This document shows positions 8,905 to 21,399 of a stretch of 64,000 bases of DNA, one piece after another (the stretch's first letter is position 1; each line of letters begins with the position of its first letter). Location: the NCBI GenBank assembly GCA_935421215.2, contig OW285236.1:75977753-76041752 (forward strand). Direction: 5' to 3'. The notes below the pieces were generated by a model that had not been told where the DNA came from, searched no databases, and worked only from the letters and a program-made list of their open reading frames with translations. The translations under genes and the position numbers were made by a program. The stretch comes from Melolontha melolontha (taxonomy: Eukaryota > Arthropoda > Insecta > Coleoptera > Scarabaeidae).

Positions 8905-11215
8905 TAAAGGCCGAATTATATGCTGTTTACATAAATTTGCATTTTTGCATTTTGTGTATTATTTGCACATTTTGTAGTAATTCAGCATTTATTTGCATAT
9001 TTTGTAGTAATTCAGCATTTTTGCATATTTTAAGTATCCGAGTTTTATTTATTTACTAAATTAAATTTATTATAGGCATTACTAAAAATATGTCGTGGAT
9101 GTAACAAACAAACAAAAATTAAACAGCCCTCTTTAAATTAAAAATAGCATTTTATTTAGCCTCTTCCCGTTACTTTTCCGATAAGCGTCTCCAAGAATTC
9201 ACTAATGCTCTTCCCATACAACCAGTCCGCGACAAAATTCCAGGAAACGCTAATACCTTAAAACTTCTAAATAAATACAAAAATACATTTTACCAGAAAA
9301 TTAGGAGTACCTATATGTGTTTCATTGGTATTCGGAGAAATTAATTCCCATATTCGAAAGTAATTTTATTTTAAACGTTATTTTACGTTGGATTTTTGAA
9401 TTGTAAACTTGTTAGTTGTGAGTTTTAATATATATTAGCAGAAATTCCGAAAATAGCAACTGTGCCTGGATGGATTGTACCTTATTCAGAATTGCGTATG
9501 GATGGAGAAAAAGTGCTTTGCGTAGCATGCCGCAAGATTGTGAGTAAAATTTAAATTTATTTTCTCTTATTAATTAATTAATTAAGTTTCTAAGTATTCC
9601 TTTATCTTTTACTAACATTTGTTTTATAAGAAAACAACCGATGATGTAATATTTTTTTTGTAGATTACAAGTGAGAGAAAGTTCCAAGTTGACCAACATA
9701 TGAAAACTCCATCTCATGCTGTAAAACTAACAAAGACGAAACTGACGAAGAAGAGTCGGCAAACATTACCGCATCAACTTGCAAAAAAACGGAACAAGAA
9801 CAATTTAATGAAGATTTGTGTCAAATGTTTGTGTCGGCAGATATTCCACTACATAAATTAAACTATTTAAATATCAAGTTATTTTTGTAAAAGCACGTCA
9901 GCAAATATAACATTCCCGACGAGAGCACGTTAAGAAAAAATTATATTCGCTGTATCTATGCAGAAACATTGAATAGCATTAAGAAGATTCTTGCAAACAA
10001 TTATCTTTACACATGGGTAGATATAACTACTGATAGTGTGGGCCGATACATAGTTCATTTAATAATTGGTATCCTTAACGTATCGGTTCCAACAAAATCT
10101 TATTTAATTTCATCCAAACAGTTGGAAAATGCAAATAATTTGACAATAACGAGGTTTATACAGGAAGAACTGGCAACTTTCTTCTGCCGGAATCGGTTCT
10201 AGCAGAGAAAATTCTATTGTTTTTGACGGATGCAGCACCCATGGTGAAGGCAGCTTTCAACTTGAAAATCCTTTATCCAAATTTAATTCACACAACTTTC
10301 TTGGCGCACGGACTAAATCGTGTTGCAGAAGTAGTAAGAAACCATTTTCCCTTCGTAAATACTTTAATTAGTAGTGTTAGGAAAGTATTTTTAAAGGCCC
10401 CATTACGAGTTCACTTTTACAAACAACATCTACTCGCTGTTCCCATTCTTCCTCAACCAGTAATCACACGATGGGAACGTGGATGGAGGCGGCTATTTTT
10501 CATGGAAATCATTATGAAGGAATAAAGACAATTATTATGGATCTTGATAGGGATACACAATCTGTGATAGACGCCAAAAGGGGTATTCGAGTAAGGAAAT
10601 ACCTCAACAGTTGGCGTTTATTAAAGCCAATTACAGTTTTATTTCCACTTCTATATTGCAGTTGGAAAAACAATTTACGTCGCTAATCAAGAGCGTTGAA
10701 ATAATAAACAAATTTGAAAAGTTATGTTTTGGTGTTAAAGGAGGAGTGGGACAGTCCTTGTATGAAAGATTTTTAAGTGTAATAGGAAAAAATTAGAGTT
10801 TTAGAAAGCTAAATGACATTACTAAAATCTTGTGTGGTGATTCAGTAGAAAATATTGAGTTGACAATAGATGGTATTTCTAATTTGAAATATGCTCCAAT
10901 AACAATCGTCGACGTAGAACGAACCTTTTCAATATATAAATACATGTTTTCAGACAAGCGTCACGATTTCTCTGTTGAAAACTTTGAGAAATATATTATT
11001 GTAAATTGTTTTCATAGTTAATTATGTTGTAAAATGTTTTAAATACACTTGTAGTAAACATAATAGAATATTTTTTATATAGTATTCCATTTTCTAACAT
11101 TCCTCGTATTGGTTTACCTGCATATTTTTCATAAGGAAGTGCATATTTAGGCTAAAACATCTGCATATTTATGCGCATATTTTCAGTTTTTTTTTTGCAT
11201 ATAATCCGGCCTTTA
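8905..11215 (+). mobile_element. hAT element 1, with 8-bp target duplication and empty site
   Basis: The ends are TAAAGGCCG and CGGCCTTTA, fitting the hAT terminal pattern. The flanks are CTAATCTC (8897-8904) and CTAATCAC (11216-11223), an 8-bp duplication with one mismatch. The unoccupied sequence GACTAATCACCATC is preserved in the second tandem LINE unit at about 12345, so the insertion is directly demonstrated. The element is 2311 bp. Subterminal regions are rich in TTTGCAT repeats. A sister copy lies at 36067-38338. Confidence 0.93.
9440..11021 (+). pseudogene. hAT transposase, decayed, element 1
   Basis: Exon 1 reads ATVPGWIVPYSELRMDGEK and VLCVACRKI, ending at a GT donor at about 9540. 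Its start codon has become ATT. After an intron ending TTTTTTGTAG at about 9663, exon 2 gives VDQHMKTPSHAVKL, which completes a BED-like CxxC...H...H zinc finger. Later frames carry the DDE-fold region (9969-10525). The C-terminal hAT dimerisation signature ITIVDVERTFSIYKYM (about 10890-10950) follows. Frameshifts at about 9780, 10195 and 10560 and a premature stop (LFL*K, about 9888) show it is dead. The protein resembles CGGBP1/DUF659-type hAT proteins. Confidence 0.8.
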
Positions 11216-11894
11216 CTAATCACCATCCTCGAATCATATATAAATGCTAAAAATCTAACAAGAACAATTAACCCCATCGCATTACCCATTATAACATATT
11301 CATTTAGAATAATTAAATGGATACAGACAGACCTTAGCAACTCTAATTAAACTACATGCGCACTTGTGCAAAAATACGGAAAACTGCACCTAAAATCTTG
11401 CGTTGAAGGAATGCCACTAAGCAGAAAATTAGGAGGAAGAAAAATATCTGGTTCGCACATATAGATACGAAACAAATACACAACCTTCGAAAATATCTTA
11501 ACAACTACAAACACGATAACTTACACATCGCAATAACAAAAGCAGACCAAAACTAAACACATTTAAACATAGCATTTAAAACTCACGCACACGCTTCATA
11601 TAACGATTTAACGTACATCCAAACGAAGAAAAAGATATGAGCAGAGAAAAAATTCCATTTAAACCATGGCTCCCATATGGTAAGAGCGACACTGATCGTT
11701 ACAAATAACTAGAAAGTAGACCATTTTTTTCCAGAGACCGAAGGTTTCGTCTTAGCAATTCAAGATCAAGTAATACTTACAAGAAAATATAGGAAATATA
11801 TCATTAAATACACCAACATTCAGAAAGCAAGCTGCAGGACATGTAATTTACACCTTGCAACCATATACCATATTACCGCAGGATGTCCAATGTC
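11216..11894 (+). pseudogene. LINE reverse-transcriptase tail, tandem unit 1 (second part)
   Basis: The hAT-interrupted unit continues with TRTINPIALPIITYSF, MSREKIPFKPWLPYG and ETEGFVLAIQDQ, then the end of a zinc-knuckle-like TCNLH segment. These are the C-terminal motifs of an insect LINE reverse transcriptase family. Several frames are needed to read it. The junction with unit 2 is at 11894/11895. Confidence 0.7.
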
Positions 11895-13330
11895 AAATTG
11901 TCCATATTCAACGCTTGATTTTAATATCAATATAAAATTTGATCAAAATATGCAAACGTTTAATATTACAAACACCCTCCTGTGAATATTAAAAGCTTGT
12001 CTGGCGATTTCAATAAAATTTGGGGATTCGAGAATATCGGATATTACTCCTGTGTAATCTGTGGATTTTGTACTGATAATGGATAATATATACTTTTTAC
12101 AATGATCATGTTTATAATCGTATCTGGTATGTAATTTAAAAATAAATAAAATAGTAACTATTGACTTAATACTTAATTTTTTTGTACATAAATGTTACGT
12201 ATTAGGCAAGTGTACGATTTGTTCTAATTAAGTATTACACTCATTTATTTATTTTTCTTTATTTGTTTGTTTGTTTGTTTGTTTGTTTGTTATAAAATGT
12301 CACAGCAATATTGAGACAAAATTCAAACAACATATACCCGTAGACTAATCACCATCCTCGAATCATATATAAATGCTAAAAATCAAACAAGAACAATTAA
12401 GCCCATCGCAGTACCCATTATAACATATTCATTTAGAATAATTAAATGGACACAGATAGACCTTAACAACACTAATTCAACAACACGCGCGGTTGTGCAA
12501 AAATACGGAAAACTTAACGTAAACTCTTGCGTTGAAGGAATGACATTAAGCAGAAAATTAGGTGGAAGAAGAATATCTTATATGCATACCTACATAGATG
12601 CGAAACAAATACAAATTTTCGAAAATACCTTAACTACAAACACGATAACTTACAAATCGCAATAACAAAAGCAGACCAAAACTACAAACCGTTAAACCTA
12701 TCATTAAAAAATCACACACACGCTTCATATAACGATTTAACCCGCATCCTAACGAAGAAAAAGATATGAGCAGAGAAAAAAATTCCATTGAAGGCATGGC
12801 TCCCATATGGTAAGTGCGACACTGATCGTTACAAATAACTAGAAAGTGGGCAATTTTTTCCAGAGACCGAAGGTTTCATCTTAGCAATTCAAGATCAAAT
12901 AAAACTTACAAGAAAATATAGGAAATATACCATTAAATACACCAACATTCAGAAAGTAAGCTGCAAGTAATTTACACCTTGAGACCATAGACCATATTAC
13001 CGGAGGATGTAAATCACTAGCAGGAACAGAATATACGAGTAGACATAATAATACAGTTAAAATACTACGCCAAGCAATAGCATAAAAATAAAACTTCATT
13101 AATGATACATCTACACCCTGCTAAAAATATATACCAACGGCAATTCTTAAAAACCAGAGATACAACCTCGATTGTGATCACAATACATACAGATACAGAT
13201 CTCCAAGATAAAGTGGAACATATCACATACTTAACAAACATATTGCTGTAAAATTCCACTTTAATATGAATTAATCAAAGCAAATATAGCAATTAATAAG
13301 CGTAAAACGTAGTTAAAATAAGTTGTACTT
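11895..13330 (+). pseudogene. LINE reverse-transcriptase tail, tandem unit 2
   Basis: This is a second copy of the ~1.12 kb unit (11895-about 13010). It then continues beyond the repeated part with HITGGCKSLAGTEYTSRHN and fragments matching the usual C-terminus of this reverse-transcriptase family (13010-13250). It has a (TTTG)n expansion at about 12262-12290 that unit 1 lacks. Stops and frame changes are frequent. Confidence 0.7.
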
Positions 13331-13839
13331 TGAGTACACCTGTATAACGTGACACAATATTGTATTTGACCTAACATGTTAAAAGATTGTAGGCTATTAT
13401 ACCTTAATAACATTTATAATTTTTTTGTGTCGACGAAGTACCGACGTATCGGCTTAGTCACACAGCAAAGTGAATAAGAGGTTTTAAGTGAAATTAATGG
13501 TTAAATATTGGTGAAAGTTACAGCACAGTTACATAGCAGAAGAAGGTAAGAGAAGCAGTAAAAATAAGGCCAGTAGCGGCCCAGTAATTGTAATTAGAAG
13601 CATAAACACATACAAGATTAGTAAGGTTAGGAATAATACACACAGTAGCGCGGCGCATGCGAGCCTCCGAGGGGTAGACCCGGGCGACAAGCGCGATCAA
13701 CAGAGAGAGATAAACAATAACAGAGCTCAAGGTCGATGTAAAAACATTTTATATATATATTTCGCAAGAATTTCATCACAAATTTCAAAATAGGTTAAGG
13801 AGGAATAGAATAGTGAGATAGCCAACAAATACTAATAAA
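13331..13839 (+). other. Probable 5' untranslated region of a LINE
   Basis: No ORF on the plus strand. The segment joins the end of the reverse-transcriptase tail to the start of LINE ORF1 at 13840. It is less AT-rich than its surroundings, with several GA-rich tracts. Its assignment as a leader is inferred from position only. Confidence 0.4.
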
Positions 13840-14641
13840 ATGCACAGTACGGATGAATCATCAGAGGGAGAGAAAAGGAAGCGAGGAGAGAATCAAGATA
13901 GCGAAGAGGAAATAGCTTATAGTAAAAGTAAAAAAATAAGTAGATCACCATCAAAACAACAACAAAGAAAGGATGACAAAATAGATAAGATATTAGATAT
14001 GCTACAACAGTTAACAGTAGACATAAACCAAATAAAGACAGAGCAGAGTAAATACAAAGAAGAAATAAGAGAAATAAAGAAAGAAAACGAATTAATAAAG
14101 AATGAAAACATGAGGATAATAAAAGATAATGTAGAGATTAAAAAGCAGTTACGCGAAACGAATGACAGATTAGAATATTTAGAGAAAGAGAAAAGAAGGG
14201 AAAATATAGTAGTACAAGGGCTAGCTAGCACTTAACTCAAACACCCAAGATGAATTAATTGATGAGATAAAACACTTCCTGAAAGAAAAACTTGAAGTAG
14301 AGACAAAGATTAAAGCTACCCACAGAATAGGACCAAAATCGTACCTAGTAAAAGTAGGGAGCTTCGAAGAAAAAATGGAAATAATGAAAAACAAGACGAA
14401 ATTAGCCAAAATTAAGAGGGATAGGATATATATAAATAATGACATGACAAAACAAGATAGAGACATACAGAAACTAATTAGAAGGAAAGCCGAGGAGGAA
14501 AGGAAAAGAGGTAAAACAGTGAAAAGCGGATATCAAAAACTGATTATAGATAAGAAAGTGTGGAAATGGAATAGAGAGAAATACTTACTAGAACTAGCAG
14601 AAGACAAAGTCTATCAAGGTAAGGAGGACCCAAAAAACTAA
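13840..14641 (+). pseudogene. LINE ORF1 (coiled-coil nucleic-acid-binding protein), one frameshift
   Basis: The first frame (13840-14235) encodes an acidic/basic N-terminus followed by a long Lys/Glu coiled coil (about residues 45-125) ending REENIVVQGL-like. After a small frameshift at about 14230 the second part continues with ELIDEIKHFLKEKLEVE, ATHRIGPKSYLVKVG and INNDMTKQDRDIQ. This is the coiled-coil plus RNA-binding layout of LINE ORF1 proteins. It lies just upstream of the endonuclease ORF. Confidence 0.75.
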
Positions 14642-14664
14642 AAGAAACGGGGGACGGACATCTG

Positions 14665-15491
14665 ATGACGAAATTGGCAGCGAAACAGGAATCGAAGCTT
14701 AATAAAAGTAAGAATAGAAATGAGAGAAAAGGCAAGGAGGAAGATAAAAAAGAAGAAATCTGGAAAATAGGTACATGGAATATTAGGAGTCTGACAGGAA
14801 AAGAAAAGGAACTAGAAGAGGAATTCGATAAAGAAGGGCTGGATATACTGGGGATAACGGAAACGAAAAGAAAGGGAGATGGTGAATTGGAAATGGAAGG
14901 AGGGCATTTATTAATCTACAGTGGAGTAGACAGGAAACAAAGAGCGAAGGAGGGAGTAGGCTGTATAATAAAGAAAGAGAAAGTGAAATTCCTGCATAAA
15001 TGGACAAAAATATCAGAAAGAATTTTAAAAATTGAAATGAATATGGACAAAAACACCAAAACAGCAATAATAGTGGCATATGGACCCAATGAGGACGAGG
15101 GGGCTGAAAAGAAAGAGAATTTCTGGGATTTAATGTCGGAAACAATTGAAAGTAACAGGGGAAGGGTGATATTGATAGGAGATTTAAATGCAAGAGTAGG
15201 TTAAAGACGGACGAATCAGGAGAAGCAATTGGAAAATATGGAGAAAACTGTAAAAACAACAATGGATCAAGACTGATAGATTTTTGCATACTGAATAACC
15301 TAGTGATAACTAACACCTTTTTTGAGCACAAAGACATACACAAATTTACAAGAGAAGTAAAGAGTAGAAATGAAAGGTCCATAATTGACTACGTATTAGT
15401 AAATAAAAAACACAGAAAGGAAGTAAAAGATACAAGGGTAAAAAGAGGACCTGAAATTTACTCAGACCATTATCTAGTGGTGGCTAATTAA
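14665..15491 (+). pseudogene. LINE ORF2 apurinic endonuclease domain, truncated before the reverse transcriptase
   Basis: The endonuclease-exonuclease-phosphatase fold is visible: GTWNIRSLTG, GITETKRKGD, IVAYGPNED, GDLNARVG and, after a frameshift at about 15203, RSIIDYVLVN and YSDHYLVVAN. The D-x-N and S-D-H catalytic signatures are present. Similarity stops at about 15570, so the reverse transcriptase is missing. The element is 3'-truncated, which is unusual because LINEs normally truncate at the 5' end. A later deletion or insertion is likely. Confidence 0.8.
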
Positions 15492-15574
15492 GATACAAAC
15501 ACAACAAAAACGACCACCCAGAACCTACGAAAAACACATGCTTACGTACCAAAAATAGAAAAAGAAATATTAAA

Positions 15575-15891
15575 AATCATTTTTAGTATTTCAAAGTCAC
15601 TATTTAGTGTGTAATTTGATGGTTTTTCTTTATAAAATATTCAATGCTTATAATACAATTTGGGTAATGTGTATCTGATTTATAAACGAAAATAAGTCCG
15701 CACAATAAAGGATCCAGTATTAACAGCATTCATAGTGTAATCTGAAAATAATAAACACCTGTAGCAAATGCGAATGATGGTTGAGGCGCATTTTTAATAA
15801 CAACAGAATTTACTTGCGTTCATAAATATGAAATAAAGTATTCAACGAAATAAGAAATTAAATAAAACAAGCTTAGCAATCGATAATACAC
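15575..15891. other. Unannotated stretch
   Basis: AT-rich sequence between the broken LINE and hAT element 2. No feature seen. Confidence 0.4.
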
Positions 15892-17928
15892 CAGAGACCG
15901 GACACATCGGGTTCAAATGATGTCGTTATTACGACGGGCGATATAAATAGTCTAGAACATCTGTAAATACATCACGCAGTTATTGAATGCACTATTGATC
16001 TGGCTAGAGCGCACATCTGTTTTCATCGGGAATTGCGACGTTTTTTGTTGGATATTTACAGTTAAACTTCTGTTTTCATGGGCGTAGATAGAAGCGTGTG
16101 GAGTTTTAAGAATTTAGTCTATTTAGATTACATTTTGTAAGATAAATAAAGTGCTGTGAGTTAGTTTCTTGTTTTCATAGTTTTATCTGTTAGTTATTGT
16201 GCTATTTAATATCGTTTGATTGAATCTACTTCTCCCAATTATTTCGACGTAAGTGTGCATTGAATTTGGTTCAGTTTCAATGACATTCGCATACATTTTT
16301 GGTTTTCACTTATTTAGATCTAGAGCATTGTTTAAGTTACTTTTTCAGATATGATATGGAAGAACGTCGAAAACTGCATCGTAAAACAATGGGGAGTACT
16401 GATTGTATGTCCACTGTTAGTGATTCCGAAATTTATTGCAAAATCTGTAAAATATCGTTAAAAAAATTCCATGAAATCGCACGTACAACGTGACTTAGCA
16501 TCGCAAACACATGCACAGAAATTGGAACCGTTGAAATCTGACAATTTTAACAAAGAACTCTGTGAAACTTTTATGGCGGCAAATATTCGATTAAATAAAC
16601 TTGACAATCCCACTTTAAAAATATTTCTCCAAAAATTTAATGGTAGAAATGTTCCTGATGAATCCACCTTACGCAAATATTATGTTTCTAAGTGCTACAC
16701 GAAAGCAGGAGAACGCATTAGAAGCCATCTTTCAAATCAGTACCTCTGGATAAGCGCCGACGAAGCTGTCGATATATTAGGACGCTGTGTGGTAAATGTT
16801 GTAGCTGGTGTACTGCATCCAACTATTCCATATAACGCATATGTAATAGCAACAGAAGTTATAAATACAGTTGCGGAAACAGTTGCTAAAACGATTAACG
16901 AGAATATTCAAAAAATACTTCATTCGGACGGCAGGTACAAAGAAAAAGTACTTTTATTTATAAGTGACAGTGCTGCATATATGTTAAAAACAGGCAGAGT
17001 ATTAAAGGAAACATAACCTAATATGCTGAATATTACTTGTGTAGCACATGCTCTACACAGTATCTGTGAATATATCAGAGACACCTTTCTTGTAGACTTG
17101 TATCCGCTTTTAAAAAAGTTTTCAGAAAAGCACCATTGAGTGTAGCTCTTTACAGGGAAAAACTGCCATCTTTGTCACTGCCTCCCTTTCCAGTACCAAC
17201 TAGATGGGGGATATGGTTGGAAGATACTAGTTTTTATGCAGAGAATTTCGATAGTTTACAAAATTTCGTTGCATGTTTAAATGACGATGCTCGGAGTATT
17301 TCTGAGTGCAAGGAACTAACACAAATTCTACATTTAAAAAATCAGTTGTACTTTCTCCAGGAACACTAGAAATTTGCCAAAACTAATCACTTATTTTTAA
17401 AATCGAAATCTCAAATTAAATGATGGTTTAACGACATTAGATGTGACTATTTAATAACTTGAAAAGTATTCCAAGTGACTTCAGATGTGGCCTTCGGCAA
17501 AAGTGAGATGCAGTGTTTAATATAAATCCAGATTTAATAACATTGCGACAATTATGTATGGGGAAAATCCCACAACATCTAACTGCAAAATACGCTAAAA
17601 TAAAAGAATATTTCCAGTATACACCTATAACCAGTTACGATGTAGAAAGGACGTTTTCTATTTACAAGGATGTATTTCATTCAAAGAGAACAAATTTTAC
17701 AGAAGAGAACCTTGAGAAAATATTGCTAGTAAATATTAATACTCCTTTACTCAACTTGAACTACAAAATGAACAAATAAAAATGTATTTCGTATTTTGTA
17801 GCCGTATATATACCCGTTTTATTATTATAAGTATAATTATATAAATAAAATGAAAAACTTTAAAAATACAAATGTTCAATAGTATGCTCGTGGGCGATAA
17901 GTCATCAACCTCTCGTGTCCGGTCTCTA
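15892..17928 (+). mobile_element. hAT element 2 (CAGAGACCGG ends)
   Basis: The ends CAGAGACCGGACAC and GTGTCCGGTCTCTA form a 14-bp terminal inverted repeat. Flanks ATAATACA and ATAATATC are a plausible 8-bp target duplication with two mismatches. It is 2037 bp and related to, but clearly diverged from, hAT elements 1 and 3. Confidence 0.82.
16357..17779 (+). pseudogene. hAT transposase, decayed, element 2
   Basis: MEERRKLHRKTMGST leads to a BED-like finger (YCKICKIS, then SHVQRDLASQTHAQKL after a frameshift). The main body (16471-17016) contains RNVPDESTLRKYYVSKCY and LWISADEAVD. A broken middle follows. The C-terminal hAT dimerisation motif ITSYDVERTFSIYKDVF is at about 17635-17685. Frameshifts at about 16480, 17015 and 17140 and stops near 17370-17510 inactivate it. 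Confidence 0.78.
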
Positions 17929-17939
17929 ATAATATCAAT

Positions 17940-18065
17940 AAGGTTCAAAATAATATTACAATGTTTGAACTTGATTGGCTTAGTTTCACGACTTCTTTAA
18001 TTAGATATACTAACAATTGTTTCGGCTATTAGGCCATTATCAAAGAGCTATCTAAAACTAAACTT
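17940..18065 (-). mobile_element. Penelope-like 3' tail fragment with stem-loop and CGAAAC
   Basis: On the minus strand GGCCTAATAGCCGAAAC forms a short stem-loop followed directly by GAAAC, preceded by TTTGATAAT. The same layout occurs at 31970, 56700 and 57470. In my experience this type of tail follows the GIY-YIG domain of insect Penelope-like elements. The assignment is inferential. Confidence 0.4.
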
Positions 18066-18860
18066 ACTCTACTTAAGGTTAACTTATATACCTGTGTTCA
18101 TTATCAAGTTATTACAAGAATGTTTCACCAAGAAATATCTGCGAAGTCAACCAATGAAATTACAATGTTTAATAACACATGAAATTTGCATGATATCTGT
18201 AAAAGATAAATATGTAAATAAATTAAAATGACAGCAGGCACGTTTGACCAAAGAGGTTAGAAATTTTTTGAACATAGTATAGGCATAGAGCACATACGAA
18301 GAATGGCATGTAACACAGAGAATACAGATAACAGATTATAATACAAGATTTCTGTTTCTACACGACGGTAGACAGCCAACTGGCGACATAGAAAAACATA
18401 GGATATGAGAAAATTTGCTATGCTCGAAAGAGTCTACGCGGCAACGAGTTTATAAAAGGGACAGAAACGGTAAGAAGTGGATTTGCACGTGAGCAACGAT
18501 TTTGAATACACATAAAATTTATTTTACAGTTAAGAACAATAATTTTGAGTGTTATTTTTAATTTGAAGCATCTTTAAGTTTAGTCGATTGTTTAGAATAT
18601 CATTATATAAGTTTTCCTTTTAATACAAAATATGTTTTTTTAATTAATCTAATAAGACATGTATCACGAAGAGTTCGAAAATATGTACGAGGAGCAACGG
18701 TCAGTGTAAGTAAAATTTACCGTTGTAATTGAATATTTCTTTAAATTTATATTGGATGTCAGGCCTAGTTCCTTAGAACCCGAAAGCAAAACCTTCAAAG
18801 TTACACACTACATCAAAGAGTCAAAACAGAAATATACGTGAGTGACAACTTTCATTTAAA
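18066..18860. other. Unannotated stretch, ending near a reverse-transcriptase remnant
   Basis: No gene established. 18549-18611 resembles 10-75. A short ORF MYHEEFENMYEEQRS starts at 18659 and ends at a GTAAGT-like site, but no matching downstream exon could be confirmed. Confidence 0.35.
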
Positions 18861-18864
18861 TTTA

Positions 18865-19020
18865 TAGCCCAATATAATGGAGTCAATAACATTAACAGCA
18901 AACAAAATTGAAAAATACACAACATTGAAGATAGAATTTCAGCGTATCTGGAAACACAAAAACATAGACATATATTAATACCATTCATCATATGAGTTAA
19001 CGAAATTACAGTCTACCTTC
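18865..19020 (+). pseudogene. C-terminal remnant of a LINE reverse transcriptase
   Basis: The translation SITLTANKIEKYTTLKIEF then QRIWKHKNIDI matches the last segment of the same reverse-transcriptase family as 11216-13330 (the pattern KY..L..EI...W). About 45 codons are recognisable and the rest is missing. Confidence 0.55.
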
Positions 19021-19534
19021 TTTAGTGATTAGAATTACCACCCAAAGCCCACGAATTAATGCAACGTACATTTTTACGAACAGAAAAAATTCGAATTGAT
19101 TAAAACAATGAAAATCAATATTCCGCCTCTGACATTTTGCGTTAATTTCATGTGACACTAAGATACAATTGATGTGTAACAGTGGTGGGCATATATATAT
19201 TTTTATTAGCAAAACAGAAACTCTTGCAGTTTTGTCAGCGAAGATGGCTATAGTAATTTCTTCCAACATCGGTATGTCGCTAGTATACAGGAGGTTAAGT
19301 ACCAGAACAAGAACCCAGTCTTGTAGTATACCCGCTTTTAACTCTTTCTAGTCAATATATTTGGGCTTCGCGTCATACTTTATGGAAGTATTTAAATAAA
19401 TCCATCTCCGACTCTAGAAGTTTAAACTTTCCTATTTTTAAAAAATTCATTCTTTGAACCTTATTCACAATTTTTATATTTGCAAATAATTGACCATTTA
19501 TGTTAATATATATATATAAATGACATACACATTT

Positions 19535-19789
19535 GGATACTGAAAATGTTTATCAAAATCCGTTAGTTTGATTAAATTTTGTTTTTAATTGAATTTATTA
19601 AATTAAATAAATTAAGAGATAATATTTAATTTCCCAATATACGTTGATCGCAATTAAATTTATGAAGAGCGATAAAAGAACACATGACATATACCTACTT
19701 ACGCACTTAGTATAAAAGACCAAATTGGCCAACGAGTAGCAACAATTACCGAAATACGTTTACTGAATGCACACTTATACCGCAATAAA
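19535..19789 (+). promoter_or_regulatory. Promoter of CBM14 gene copy 2
   Basis: TATAAAAG at 19711-19718, 72 bases before the ATG, is preceded by the conserved GATAAAAGAACACATGACA block (about 19670-19688). Closely similar to the promoter of copy 1. Confidence 0.75.
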
Positions 19790-20341
19790 ATGAGAGGTTT
19801 TTATATATTCAACATTGTGATTTAATAATACTTTCTGTACGCATTTTGTTCTAGGTTTCTGTGCTTTATACATTGTAGCTATGCTACTTTGTTTTTCACT
19901 CGTTGCCAGTAAGTTTGTGAAATAATCACTTTCATTAATTGTTATTAAAAAATTATTTTAAATTAATTAGGTAGACCAGGAAGAGGCGGTGGAAGTAGCA
20001 GTGGAAGCGGCGGACATGGCAATAGACCAAACTGTGATACGACAACAACGACAACGACGACAACAACGACACCAACGCCATCGCCAACGCCAACGACAGA
20101 GCCAATATCAACGACGCAGGAGCCATCATTGTGTACCAAACTATCTGCAAAGATTTGTCCCCTTCTTCCCTTACCACCTGAAAACGTAACTTTCTTCGCT
20201 TACCCAGGTGATAATTGCAACAAATACTGCATGTGCGATATGCTTTCAAGGGTTCACGAAATGGATTGTCCGGTTGGACTTGAATGGAATACAGAACTTG
20301 ATACATGTGATTGGTGGTATGCAGCTGGCTGTAGAAAATAA
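19790..20341 (+). CDS. Secreted mucin-like protein with one CBM14 chitin-binding domain, copy 2
   Basis: The exons are 19790-19796, 19855-19908 and 19971-20341, giving 143 residues. The signal peptide (MRGFCALYIV, then AMLLCFSLVA), Gly/Ser segment, Thr/Pro run and CBM14 domain follow the layout of copy 1. The CBM14 domain is identical in protein sequence to copy 1, and only about three bases differ in its coding sequence. The Thr run differs in length and composition. Either the duplication is recent or the last exon has been homogenised. The function is inferred as chitin binding outside the cell. Confidence 0.88.
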
Positions 20342-20765
20342 TTTAGAAAGGATATCGTTGGTTCTTACGGATTTATATAGAATTATTTAATATGTACATA
20401 TTATTTAAAAGGAATTGTATTTATTATAAGCATGACTATGCTATGTTATTGAATATACGTACATGAATATGAAACGTGCTATTTTATTACCAACACTGAC
20501 ATTTTAGTAAAATTTTATTTAACTCAGAGATATTCATTAGCTAAGGTATTCTAAGCAATTTGTCACCTACATACGGTAGAAAAGAGCATTTTGTTTCATT
20601 ATATTTAAAGAAAGTTGTTTCTACATAAATAAATTCCTCATTCTTATATATTTCGTAGCCGCTGTACATCTCAAAGTTTGAACCGCGATAATGCCGTTTT
20701 CCTTTTTATTACGTACCTATATCGATAAATATATATGTAGATATGAACATAGACATGTGGGTATG

Positions 20766-20946
20766 TATAGCAAGCGCCAAATAAAATAGCGAGCGGTAGG
20801 AATGCGCTGTAGTCGTTTTTAAGTAGTTTTTAAAAACGCGCACTTACTTGCAACTTTATGTAAAACCAAATATAAAGTTTCCCACTATTTCTAATACTGC
20901 GCGAAATTACTCCGACCGCTCGCCATCTTATTTGGCGCTTGCTATA
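20766..20946. mobile_element. MITE (TATAGCAAGCGCC family), copy in block 2
   Basis: Same ends and position as the element at 4149-4343, 181 bp. The left arm has a few substitutions (AAATAAAATAGCGAG). Confidence 0.85.
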
Positions 20947-21399
20947 CCTATGAGTAATAGTTATAAACATAGATCTTATCTAAAATATTACGCTCTCCAG
21001 GATCTTTGGTTCTTCATCAAAACAAATCTACAATTTCTTCATCTTACAAGCTTAAGCGTTTAAATAAAGAATAGGTCGCGATCTTTTCTAATTATAGCGA
21101 GATATTTTAACCTTAAAATCGTATACTTTTTTCCTTCACTCATCCGATTTCTATTGCATTGATTAACAAACTAAAACTTTTTCTGGTTCCTAATTACAAA
21201 TTTTGAATAATTTTTCCACGCAGAATCCAAATCTGCTTTTGGTTTTACTTAGCACATATAATTTCAGACAAAAACATGATTTTGTATTTAAAAATAAAAC
21301 ACTAAAATTATTAGAGCATTTAATATTAGAAAATGTAACCCAAAACCTAATAATAAAATAAAACCCACAGATATATTTTAGTTGCCAGTTTTACTTTGT

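Noticed and set aside
14783..15382. 199-codon antisense ORF over the LINE endonuclease
   Set aside because: It is the shadow of the purine-rich coding strand, and the plus strand shows the endonuclease motifs.
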